A stretch of DNA of 64,000 nucleotides. Origin: Bombus terrestris (lineage: Eukaryota > Arthropoda > Insecta > Hymenoptera > Apidae). How positions within the stretch are numbered: the first letter of the stretch is position 1; every line of letters begins with the position of its first letter. This document shows, piece by piece, positions 48,883 through 61,463 of this stretch. The position numbers and the translations under genes are program-made. The notes under the pieces are model-generated. The model made no database searches. It saw nothing but the letters and a program-made list of their open reading frames with translations, and had not been told where the DNA came from. The DNA lies in assembly GCF_910591885.1 (NCBI RefSeq), contig NC_063276.1, positions 4,712,001-4,776,000 of the forward strand, written 5' to 3'.

Positions 48883-51800
48883 CTACGGAGAGGTTCGTTG
48901 GATACTGGGTTAGCCAACGGTAGAACGAACCAAGCGACTCTATCATGTTCGCCTGACTTTCGCCCTCTTCCGTTTCTTTTTCATTTTTTTTTTTTTTTTT
49001 TTAATTTATTTTTCCTTTTTTTCTCATTTTTACGCAGTATCCGTACGCGGGTATTCCCCCGTCCGCGTGAAAAGTCTTGGGACGCGCATGCGTGCTGCCA
49101 TCTGTCAAGTGCGCGGTGCGGTATAAAGGATGACCAGAAGCGGGAAATTCGAATTGGGCAAGGGGATTCTGCTATCTGCGTTGTGGTTGCGTTTTCATCT
49201 GATTAGCAAGTGTCTTCTGCAGATTTTGAAAGACGGTGCACTGTTTTCGGCGTGAATCTGAGTTTGTGAACGTGTGCACAGCTACGTCATGATGTTAAAA
49301 TGTTACACAACTAGAAGTAACTTTATAGATCGATAAGAAAATATTCGTCATCAATTTCTCATGAAAGAAGCGTGTAACGAATGAATCCGCGAGCTGAGAG
49401 GAGTCGTTATAGATGTCACCCTGGTCGAATTACGACGTTGATCCAAGACTTTTCGCGTCGCTTGGGGGGATACTCAGGTAATCCTCCACATAATATGTAA
49501 TTCATTGTTTAATTGAAACCGCATACGTTGTTCTGTTGTGGTGATAATCCACGTCCTCCATTCGCAGATGACCCAGGTTCGACGGCCTTTTCCTCTCAAC
49601 CGTGCACGATCGGTAAAAATGTTGGATTTTACGAGCACAAATTACAAGGACTCGACTCATGACAATCATGCTCTGACATTCGGGGGTCAAAACAATGAAT
49701 TTCCATAGTATGTATCTGACACCTTGACGACATCGTGTCTAGGTTACCACTACTTCCATCTACGATTCTGACAGAAATCAATTTTATTGTCAAATTTTAC
49801 GTTTTATCATTTTTCGTATACTGTAAAAAGTTTCAAGGTAAATCTGCAATTTGTTAAAATGTGCTTATCAAGAAAAATAGTTTCGAAGATGTCATTTGAA
49901 AATTATAGGTTCGGTCATATGAAACTTATAAATTTGGTTTGTCCCAAACCATCATGTATGATCTTTTTCATTCTTATATCATCTTTTTAATTTCATAATT
50001 TTTTATTTAATTTTCTTTTTTGTCAGAATCGTTACAGGACAACACTCGATAGACAGAGAGAAAGAGACTCTTGGTGCTTCTATCGAATTTCGAATGCAGA
50101 TCAGAGAAGGGTGCAAAAGAGGCTCAAGTGTAACGAAACCATAATAATAATAATAAATAATAGTAATAGTAATAATAATAATAATAATAATATAATAATA
50201 ATAATAATAATAATAACAGAAAGACAAAAATGAATCAAAATGCAATCTGTGTGTGTATGTGTGTATGTGTATGTCTGCATGTGTGTGCGTGCGTGTGTCT
50301 GTTGTGTGTGTGCGTGTCTGTCACCACGTGCGTCGTGCGCCCGACCGATACCAAATATGTAGGAAATTTTAATTTCTTTCTCTTCAATTTAACGACAATG
50401 CATCTTCAAATGTGCGCTCTTTGAATTTAGTGATTTTGACGTTAACTGAATTATAATTAGTTAGAAAATAACATGGGGTGAGTCGGTGCATGCGTATCCA
50501 TTGTAAACGTGCATTTGACTACCTTAATTGACCTCAAGGATCGTACATTTCTTGATCGACCGATCGACGCAACAATCAATTTTTTAATTACGACAATTAT
50601 GACATAATAGCTTGAGTATTCTTCTTTCCTCGTAAAATATGCAGTTGAATAATACTAAAGTTAACTCAAAAGTAGCTAAAACTGTATATTTATTCTTGTA
50701 TATTTTTATCATTCAGAGTAACTAATTTTCACTTTTTTTATACTAAATAAATTTTACTTTGGTCGAGTTCGTAATTTTACAATATTTAGCATTGATGTTT
50801 GAAAACATTACGAGATAATAACATAGTATTTTTATTCATGTCAAAGGTAATCTCATATTTATAAAAAATTGTCCTCAGATCGATCAAGAGTAATTCTGAT
50901 TACAATTTTTAATACAGAACATGCGTACGTGCTCGCGATTCACCCTGAGAATTAGATCTTCTTGCCACACGTCTATGCCACACGCTGTCATATAGATCAT
51001 CCACATATACTCACTAATGCGTCATCTGCAAGTGCTTTGTCAGCTGTACCAACCTTGCCCAGAAAATTACTTACTAATGCAAAGTTATCGAATAACCAAT
51101 AGAAACATCGTCACACAATTATTCCGATTTCAACTTGATTCACATCTAAAGACTTGCAAGTCTACACGTGGCATAGACGACCAGAGTGGATGTAATCGAA
51201 CGCAAGAAAAAGTTGAGAAATTTGATGCCTGGTGACCAGCGTGCGGCGATCAACGAACGCAAGAGACCTCTATGAACGAATGAACCAGATTACTCTCTCT
51301 AGTGGATTCTAAACGAACGTTACAACACAGAGAAATGTAAAGTTTCAAACGAAGATACAAATAAGAAGCGAGTGGGGTTGGGGCAGCGATAGCTAGAGTG
51401 GAAGAGAAATAAAGTTACCAATGTGCTATCCGATGAAGCAGGCAGAAGGAAAACGAAAGCATTTGAGAGCTCGTGGGCGCTTAAATAAGTGACAAGTAAG
51501 AAATAGAAAAAAGAAGATAGAGAGAAAAAGACATTAATAATAAATAAAAAAGAAGAAGAAGAGGCGGGTAGAGAAGATTATAGGTGAGGTAGAAGTGACG
51601 TGATTACCGATGCACACAACACGCGCTATTGCTCACCAATTGGGCGCAGTACGGCACCTGCAAGGATACCCATCGTTAGGCTAGTCAGGTTAGTCATTCA
51701 CGGCCGATGTGTGTATTTACGTATGTTATGAAATGGCATGGGTTATTAAGAATTTTCACAGCATGATTACACAGCATACGTTTTCGTTCTTTCTATGTTA

Positions 51801-54800
51801 ATTAACAGATATCCGCTCAACACATCAGCTCATCTCTCCTCGCCGATTCATTTTAAACATATGATCAACTTAACCACTTTTTCTCTTTGAAAGGCTCCAC
51901 ATATCACTCTAATTACTTTTACTGATTCTTCTTCTTTCTTCCTTTTTTTTTTTGTAATTATAGATTATCAAGCTATATTAAATATTACGTTGAATATATT
52001 TTATATTAAGGACTGTGGTATTATAATGTTGTTAGTTTTGTTTTTTTAATAAGATAGATTCTAATGAATCGACGAGGTCGAGGTCATGCTACACTCGGTC
52101 GCAATGAGATATAGGATCCACTCTCGATTAGTCGTTGTCAGGCGAATATGTATTGAATACGATCCATGCAGGGCCGACCCGAAGCAGTGAAAGTTTTCAG
52201 TTCGAATCTCACGAGAATCGGACGAAAGTTGGATCAGAGCTTAACATCTTGCGCGCGCGATTTGAATTATTTCTCGCGGCAGTGTTCAATTTGTGTGAGA
52301 CCTAAAACACCATCGCTAAAGTTCAACGCAAGCTAACTGTTTATTTACCGAAAATTATTCCATAGATTTCTTAAACAATTTTTAAGCTATACATATTTGT
52401 ATATATTTATAATAATTCAAGCTATTTAGCATCTGGTTTATACAGTGAGCGAGGGTTAAACGAAAAAAAAAAGAATAATTATACAATTGATCAAATCAAC
52501 TGTTACTACAAAAATAAATATATAGATATATATAGATATATATCAGTATATAACAACGATAACATTAACATTAATAATGATCCTCGTTTCTACGTTACGT
52601 ACAGCACGTGATTACTCTGATCATTAAATAAACATGCATAGTAAATACATATATGTATATACGGTGCCGAATTAGGAATCTCGTCTTTCTTATTTAAAGT
52701 GAAGGACTAGTAATAATAATAATAATGAACACTGCCGCGTGCAAGGCAGCCAACGAAAAAACATTACACATAAGAATAGTCTAGGCTAACTTAGGGACGC
52801 CCCTGAACGTGTCTCGTACGCTGGTATTGCCAGAACAGACAGATCCAATTGAAGTAATTTACATATGGTGAACACAGCTTTAGACAATTAACATAATGGC
52901 AAGAACTATAGCACGACGCAATAGTTAGCTCACGCCGAGAGAACTTATATTTAAAGAATTAAAATTTTGTTTAAGAGAGACTTCGTTCAGCCTTTGAAGT
53001 CAGGGTGTCGATAATCCATACTTTTATCTACTCTAGATTAGGTTAGCCTTAGACCTAAGATACGTTACATTAAGATCGAATCTTTCTCCTTTTAAATTCT
53101 AGATTAGACTAATTGCTAGCTTCAAACAAATTTTAAACTCAGTTAGGTATTCTAAATCCAGCTTACATCTAGACTAATTCCAAGTTAGATCTAAATATAA
53201 CAGTTAATTTACGTTTTAACTAAGCTGTAATTGAATATTAGTTGGATTTAGTCTAAGTGTGTGGCTAAGCTGGATTAATCTAAGTTCTGTGTAAGCTAGG
53301 ACTGTACTATATCTATGACAAAGTGAGGTTATGGGACTCGTGAACTCGTAGATTACACTTATACTTCAAAGACTTTAACGAAAATGAGTGAAATATTTTG
53401 ATGAAATTTTTTTCTCTCAGCGTACGAAAGAGCAAGATTTTATTAGCGCAGATAGCCTTGCAAGAAGTTGATTCGCGTTATACACACCGCAAAAATAAAT
53501 GGCATACTGGAAATAAATGACAGTCAGTATATAGGTACCTTGTATTATAGGGTTACCTACTGACACTGTAAATAAATGACAGCGAGACGAAAACAGAGAA
53601 ACAAAAGTGTGAGAGAAAAATAAATATATTTATATGCTGACACGTGTGACTCTAAACACGTGGCGGATGTTACATTGCGAAGCTCGAATCTCTGAATCAA
53701 TTAAAATGATCAGCTACGATTATTCTTTTATATACTTTGCACACAAAGTTAATAAAATACTTTTTAGTTAATTAAAAAATATTAGTAAATATATTTACAA
53801 TTATTTCATGGTTTACATGTATCTTAAATTAATCACATCAATACTGATGACCGTCCATGCAAAATGCAAGCGATGTTAGTTCAGCGTTTGAGTTTACTGC
53901 AACTGAAGCAGAAATAGACATAAGAAAAACAGAAGAATATTATATTAAAGAAAATGTTAATCCGCCACGTGTGTTATGTACATCAATGTTTTTGGAATGA
54001 TCGCCTGCCGCACAGCAACTGGTCGCGCCTCGTCGGAACATAGTGAATGTAATTGATTAGACGCATGACAGAACCACGGCTAAATGAAGGCGACATTTAG
54101 TTTTTTGGTTATTTACTGACCTTGAGCTCTTGATTTCGCGGGAAAAGAGAGCGCGGTAAATAGAAACTTCTGGCCACGATGCTTATTTACGTTAATTAAA
54201 GCGCCATATTTAAAACGTCCTCTATATATTACCAGAAGAGAATTTACTGAACAGCATCTTATTATAAACTAACAATTTTTATTGAATATAGGAGACATTG
54301 TATAAAAAAAAGTAAAAGCAGAAAGAATATTCCTACGAAAATTTAATATAAATCAACAGTTTCATCGCTATATCATCTAGGCCATAGTTCCTCCACTATA
54401 ATTCGCGAATCTCTTTCCTCACGGACCCCCCTATTCTATCCGTATCCTGCGATACTGATGATTCTTCGTTCCCCCGATGTGACCGAGGCCAAACGTCCTC
54501 CTTACCTTGCACTCGCACGTGGTGCACTTGTCATTGGGATCCTGCCAGGAGCTGCCACTGTCGTGGATAATCCCGGAGTAGCTACAGGGTCGTGGTCTGG
54601 TCAGTACAGAGAGGGAAGTGCCATTTCCAGGCAATTCTCTCGCGCAGGGATCATCTTCGCAACGAGGACAACAATCCCCATCCTCTGTCACAGGGTTCGA
54701 GCAGGTCACTGGTGGACACTCCATCTGCCAGCAGTCTATTTCGCCATACTGTAACGTATCAGATAGTGAATTTGTCAAAATCTATGTTCATTTGAGATGA

Positions 54801-57800
54801 TCGTCAGCGAAAAAAAATGTCACTGAATTTAATTACACTACGAAAGATGGAATTTCGTGATCATTTGGGATACTTTTTTGTCTATTATTTGAGCAATATA
54901 TATTGTATTTGATAATAATTGTTCTATAAAGAATAAGGGGTCAGGTTAGCAATTTTTGAGCTTAGCGCTGTTACCAGGCATTCGCAAGTCTGACACTGGT
55001 ATATCCATCGTTCGCCACTTCTGAAGACTAGGTGATGAAGCTCTTGATGTCTGCAAGAGGCTGCAGGATCACATTGCGGACAACATTTGTCCCTATGACT
55101 TCCAGGGGCGCTGCAGTCGCATATAGGGTCTTTGCATGTGATAACGCCATCTTTACAAGTGCATCTTCTGCAGGGATTCCCAGCTGGCGCTAGAGTCTCT
55201 CCGTTTCTCACCTCTCGATTCTCGAACCAGCAACCTGTCAAAGATACAAGCATTTTTATTCTATTTTAAATATTTCTCGAGCTCTTCTCATTGAAATTCA
55301 ATGAACAACGAGTATTTTGTATACTTGACAAAAAGTAAACAATTCTTAAAAGACGGTAAAATAAATTAAGATGTTATATTACATTTCTGTACGAAAATAT
55401 ACACTTACTCAGCCTACATTCCTCCATAGTGCGATTGTCCTCCTGAAGTGGACAAACACATTCATAACCTCCTTCGGTATTGACACATTTAGCACTAGGA
55501 TGACAGGTGTGCCTCCTTTCGATCGTTTGATCGTTGCACTCGTCGATATCGACACACTGCGTACCCTGAGTACTATCGTGGAGGGCGCTTCTGTAACCTG
55601 GCTTGCAACGACAGTAGTACCAACCGGGCATATTGAAACAAGTCGACGACTGATGGCATCGATGCAAATCACTCGCACACTCGTCAAGATCTAGTTCACA
55701 ACTGTTGCCGATATAACCTCGTCGACAGGAACACCTTCCTGGCGCCACGCACTCACCGCCATTTTGACAGGTCTGATTGCAGACAGCTGAAAAGAACAAA
55801 GAAGGTATTCTTATAATGACGTATAGGAATTATTTCGCCTTTCTGTAAGATTCTCTAGTTTTGAGCCATTCTAAAAGAGTATAATTCTTTTTTAAACTGA
55901 ATATTTTATCTCCTTTTCTTTACTTAATCATATTTGACCAAAATCAGATGCAGTAAAAACTGGGAAAATCTTTATGATAACTTAACACAGGAAAATGAAA
56001 AGAAGGTTAAAGAAACAAACATACGTTTGCACGTGTAACCATCGCCAGTGTAGCCATCCTTGCAGATGCAATAGTAACTTCCCGCAGTGTTGACGCAGGT
56101 GGCGTGTTCGTCGCACGCATGATGACCAGTCGCACATTCATCTAACTCGGCACAGTTAAATTTGTCTACTCTGTGATAACCCGGAAGACACTCGCACGTA
56201 TAAGAACCGATCACGTTCACGCATTTTGTGTTCGCGTTACAGTGATGCCCCTCAGAACCACCTTGCTGCTTGCATTCATCTATATCTGCGGTGCCAAAGT
56301 ATTTATTTAATTATTCCAAATTAATTTCCTCTGTTAGGTGGACTTTCAGATGACCTTGAGCAAATATAGCTTATAAACGAATTTAGTGGTAACTTTGTAA
56401 TTTAATGAACCATCTGAGTTATGAACTCTTACAAACAACTCTAATTTAGTAATTTTGTGAACATTTTCTTCAAGATCACTTAAAGTTCAAAGCGATGGTG
56501 ATAACCTTCCAAGGACTAAAAAATAGCTTTGAGAGATGAATATATTTATTTTCATTATAGAATTGCGAAGACGTTTGCGTGTACTTTATTTTAATGCGTA
56601 CGTAAACTATGAATACATGTTATCGCATGATGCTCTTTTGAAACTCATTAAACCGTCTATCAATAAGAATTTCGAGTAGCTATCTGCAGACAATAAGGCG
56701 AAAGCCGATTCTAATTTGACTGTAACAGAGACATGAACGCAACCATGTTACCGCAATTCTGTAACCGCAATCGTCGACGACCTGGCTGTTCGACGTGACC
56801 ATCGACAAAGCCACGAGTAAGCAAACATGTTGGGATTGGCCACGTGTGCACCATCATCGATCCTCTACATATTTTACGGCAGAGGATCGATCGACGCGAA
56901 GCATCGCGATCAACCTGCCATCTCGGTAAGTTCGATCGAACTGAAGGTTGTTAAGCACCGTTCAGATTAATCAAGTTACTCGAATCAAGTAGCTTGAATT
57001 CGAGCAACTTAACTAATTTGAACAAAGCTTCAAACGTCGACATAAAGAAAAGGAGCATGAGAAATAGAAACATGAAGAGGGAGAGAGAGAGAAGTTAGAG
57101 AAGCATTAGGTACCGTGACAGTTATGACCATCCCCTTGGAAACCGATATCGCAGTGGCAGGCGTACGTTGTCTGCAGGTTCAGGCAGGACGCGTTAGCGT
57201 GACACTTGTGGCCCTTCGCGCAGTAGTCCACCCCTGGTTAAATTGGGTTAGCCAGGCGGATGCAAAGACAGTTAGAACATTCGATTATTGGCATTGGATC
57301 AGGTTCTTTTCGACCTCAGGCTCAGTTTAGTTTGCTCGTCTTACATGCCATTCGACATGCTTTTATATGATAGCAGAATATAGCGGAATTTTCTTCCAGG
57401 GACATTTTCGTATATAATGTGAGTACCATGGAATGACATGCAGCGTTTTGTTTACTAATAGTTATGGGGTTTTAATGTTGAATTATGGCTGAATTATAGC
57501 ATTGAGTACAATCCTTGGCAAAATTTTAATTGATTTATGATTACGTAAAGAATTAAAATTAAGGAAACGTGAAAAGTAAGAAATTGGAAATTTCTGGCAT
57601 TAATTAATTTATTATCTCTTTTAATTCCATTATGTTACTAGAACTAGTACCTTTCAATATTTTTAATACTATCAATATTTTCTCCACGGATTGTACAATT
57701 AGTAGGTTAATCGAATACTGTATGGTACAAGCGAAATTTTATGAATGATTTTTATTAAAATGTTAAAATAAACGTCACTGAGTAATTAAGTATTATCATC

Positions 57801-60800
57801 GTCCGCTAAACATGTACGATCATGATTTACTGTCAGCTGGACGTTCATGAATTGTCATAAACATCGAAGAATATTGATCAATATAATAAGTATCATAAAA
57901 TATTTAGTTATTCGAAATATGCTTGTTTGGATAACTGTACCTGGACAGAACTTGCAGCATTCTTCTGCCACACTAATCTGCTCGCTCGGTGGACAGGGCA
58001 GTGGCGGACATCTTGTTTCCGTATCGAACCTCTGACAGGTGAAGCTGCCATCGAAACAGTCACATTCTACGCACTGTTTCGGCGAAACTTTCTCACCGTG
58101 ATCGTAAATAACTCCGTGCAAATAACATTGTTCTAAGGATAATAATTAATCAGAGAACATTAGTAAATAATAAGCGAAAAATGGATATGCAAACTACTCT
58201 GAAGCTGTTTCCACAATTTAGATAATATGAAAATTAATTAATTAATTAATTATGCAATTAAATTAATCTTTAAAAATTCGCTAATTAAGATTTAAAAATT
58301 ATACAGAAATTAGAATTACAATTTGAGTTAAGTAGAATACATACTTAAGCAAGTGGGACAGCATTGTCCTTGAGAAATGACAGGATTCTTGCAGGTGACA
58401 GGTGCACAGGGTGTCGGTCTGCATTCGATCTCCCCATGGACGCAGGAACATTGTTGGCAGCCCTTCTCCCAGGTCGCACCATCCTCGTGGACGGTGCCGT
58501 TTGCCCTGCATGATTTTTGGCACTCGCACTCCTCCACTCTGCTTATCCTGCCCTCTGCAGCGGCTAGCTAAAAGGAAGGACGTGAATAAGCGAATACAAC
58601 GATTGTCTAGGGACTTTTCAAGTAAACCCCTAAATTAGGCAGATATTTAAATATCTATCGAAAAGTTTTAAAAGCCAACCTACTAATTAAAACTAAATCT
58701 GTAACTGACTCAACTTTCCCTACTGTCTCTGATGGAGATCCTTTACATAGGAGGATTTCTTTGACCAGAAAGATCCTCAATTATATTCAGAAATATTAAT
58801 GCGTATAAAGATCCGCGGTCCAGTCATAATTCTAACAAATTTAACCAGACCACTGCTGACTACTCACCCTATGCGTCAGCTCGTTAAGGTTATGCATCAG
58901 CTGTTCCACCGTGTTTTGTAATATAGAAAATTGACCGCAAGTGGGACATGATGAATCGAGCTGAGGACACTGTGACAGGTAGCCATGGGGGCCTGGTATC
59001 AGCTGCACATCCTGCAAAGCACCCTGTGGCGCGACAATCGTACGAACTTATCTCAGTTGATTGAAATTTCAAATTCTTAAAAGATTATAATTACATTCCG
59101 TTTTTTATTTTTCGCCTCTGATCAATTAGAATAGTAATTAAAATTGTATCGAAGGAAAGTATAACCTCGCTGAAGGATCTTAGGAAAGTTATATTTGTAT
59201 TTTATTAAGCCTTGCTAAAAATAAAAGATAAGACTTTTAAGTCTTGAGATTTTAGGACGGGAATGTGGGTAAGAGAAACAGAATTAAGAAGAAGAGGAGG
59301 TCGTACCTTAAAGAGAAAGTGCCTGGCGTTTCTCTGTCCAACCCAAAGTTGAAGCTGTGGCAGAGTGAAATTGGTGTCAGGTGGTCCAGGCCTAAGCAGC
59401 CGCCTGTACAAGGGATGACAGTCGACGAGCAGCTCGACCTGCGAGCCGCTTACACTGAGGGCGACCTTGTGCCAGGCGGCGTCGGCCAGACGGAAAGGAA
59501 ACGCCTCCACGTGGACGTTACCGTCCCGGCGCGATACGTAGTGAAGTCGAAGCTCGTCCTTACGGCCGCTGCTCTGCAGCTCCAAATATCTGCGAATTCA
59601 TAGAAAACAGTCTGATCGAATCCCAAGTCATTGCAGTTACTGGCCATTCTATTTTATCCTAATAACTAGTAAATATTTAAGTAGTTAATCATACATATCA
59701 TCGAGCGATTATGAGAATAATTTCAAATGAATTTTCACTAGGGATATTTTATTATTTTAACAATCATTAAAGTGATACTTCATGTTTCATTATTTTTTCT
59801 GATTTAGGTTAGGATATGGTATAAATTGTGTGTGGCTATAGTATAATTGGATTTGACTCGGGTTATAAGATTAAATCTCTGTTACTAGAAATTTACTAGA
59901 TACTGGTTACTTAATCGCATGAAATTGTTTAATAGCAGCCTAGCAGACCAAGCGGTTCAATAATGCAATTACAGAATGTGGTACACGAGCCGCGTCTGTA
60001 GGTCGATTAAAATCAGCTGCAGTCTCTTAATTGAAACGTGTACACGGAATTAAATAGATTACGTGATCGAATCAGAATAGAATTGATGGCGTGTGTGTAC
60101 CGCAATTTCCGTTTCACGCTTATCGTCTATAACGGGTTGTAATGTGGAACACATCGACATTAGCACACTGTCCTTGATAATAAATGTAATCGACATTCCA
60201 GTTCCAGGAAATATCTAATACCATATAAAATATGTAAAAGATTACAGATTTAGGTTAAACTCCGATTCATGAAAATCTCTAGATCAGATTTACGAGTCGT
60301 AGGGACATCAGATCAACAATTAATTCCGCTTAAATTCTGACAGTGGTTTCTGCTTGACGAAGCGTGTTAATTACTGTCTAAATACGCAGATACGTAGGTG
60401 CACACATCCAATTTGTGTCAGCCAGGTCAAAACGACTAGACTGCGTTACTCGCGTTCCAACAAAGGGTGCAACTACTTTGAGGTTAAGTGCTCTCCTTCG
60501 TTCCCGACTCAACAATTGACACAGTAATTTCCTTAAGAATGTGTCTTCCTACCTTTTTCAGTTGGTCGATTCTATTAGACCCCGCTAACTCGTTTTCCGA
60601 TCGTAACTACGTCTTCAATCGACTGGGATAAAATGGAGGGTTTAGCCATTTCTGACTAATATCCTTCGCTCATTCTATTTCGTTATTTTAAGAAAGTAAA
60701 AATATAGTAGGCAGGACGAAATGGTATTCAGATGACTCACTTCCAGTTTATTAAAAGATTCTATTAAAAGTAAGGCGAGTTATGTTATTAAAAATAAAGT

Positions 60801-61463
60801 TAGTTCTTTAACTACGATATTTTTAATCCTGATGAAGAGTAACTGACTTTATTTCAAAATAGAGCTGTTCATTCCAAAAATAAACGAAAGAGAAGATTAG
60901 AAGAAATGTAAAATAATAAAAAAAAGATAGAAGGAATATGTATAGAATGCTGCAAAATATATAGGGGTTATTTATAAGGTCGATTCTATACATCGACGCA
61001 ACGAAAACTGTACACATATCTGAAAATAAATAAATTTCTTTTAAATGATTTATCTGTATCTAACCTGATTCGCAAAAAGGAAAAAAATATTGATTGTCGA
61101 TGTAAACTAGGATCATCATTTAAATTCATAACATTTAATTTTTCCATAAAGAGAAACAGCAAAAGTGAAAAAAAGCGAAATAAAAGCGTCAATAAGCGAA
61201 ATAAAGGGATTTAACGCCATACTCTGTTTATGCATCGCGTGAACGCCACCACGATGGGGTCGCTTTGAATCGCGAATGAAATGAGAGGAACGAAATTACG
61301 CGTGATCCCTACCTATTGTTCCCATGTGAAAAGGCGACGATCGTCCCGGAATTGGCCTCCTCTTGTCGCAGAGCGGCGGCTATAGTGAATTCCGGAACCT
61401 GCCGGAGTAGCGTGGCCGCTTGTTTGAAACTCGCCTCGTTCAGTCGGAGCTCCCTCTCCTCGC
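48052..61463 (-). CDS. NELL: NELL protein (protein kinase C-binding NELL1/2 family), 3' eleven exons
   Basis: Exons on the minus strand: 61463-61313, 59589-59307, 59023-58868, 58567-58345, 58132-57941, 57233-57114, 56285-56025, 55786-55409, 55234-54975, 54748-54506, 48882-48052; all phases agree, about 1031 residues plus an N-terminus outside or unrecognised. NELLs are secreted multimeric glycoproteins acting in neural and other cell signalling. Seen in order: thrombospondin-N/laminin-G-like domain (EFTIAAALRQEEANSGTI, YLELQSSG, LWVGQRNA), a CPTC linker and short helical stretch, two VWC domains, six EGF modules (Ca-binding types start with DIDEC, DLDEC, DIDEC), then VWC domains. The last VWC is split by a 5.6 kb intron: KCTTCECK at the donor and DGQLCCSYDYGC at the acceptor match the CTTCKCK-NGRVCCS end of vertebrate NELL. 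After that point the protein continues for about 260 residues. Signal peptide exons were not found in 61464-64000. Confidence 0.93.
49082..49127 (+). promoter_or_regulatory. CpG-rich promoter-like segment with NRF-1-like site and TATAAA
   Basis: CGCGCATGCGTG (49083 on) is followed 38 bases later by GGTATAAAGG (TATAAA at 49122-49127), oriented +. It lies 200 bases inside the last NELL intron, antisense to NELL. No + strand gene was recognised downstream. Confidence 0.25.
50142..50216. repeat. AAT trinucleotide repeat
   Basis: About 75 bases of ATA/AAT units with few interruptions, in the long last intron of NELL. Confidence 0.95.
50249..50330. repeat. GT-rich interrupted microsatellite
   Basis: Alternating GT with TAT, GC and CAT interruptions, on the + strand, 30 bases after the AAT repeat. 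Confidence 0.85.
54278..54283 (-). terminator. Candidate intronic polyadenylation signal in NELL
   Basis: Minus-strand AATAAA in the last NELL intron. Reading on through the donor at 54505 adds about 25 residues and stops at 54431, so this signal would suit a tail-less isoform. Confidence 0.3.
59590..61312 (-). other. NELL intron between the two halves of the TSPN domain
   Basis: 1.7 kb, A+T-rich, no feature recognised. Confidence 0.75.

Larger units (their letters stand above)
48883..54505 (-). other. Last NELL intron, 5.6 kb
   Basis: Holds the AAT and GT microsatellites, the + oriented promoter-like segment near 49.1 kb, and a CTAA/TTAGG-like low-complexity stretch at 53030-53310. No exon recognised. 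Confidence 0.7.

Noticed and set aside
53030..53310. Possible interstitial telomere-like TTAGG repeat
   Set aside because: Only scattered TTAG/CTAA words occur, never a tandem run.
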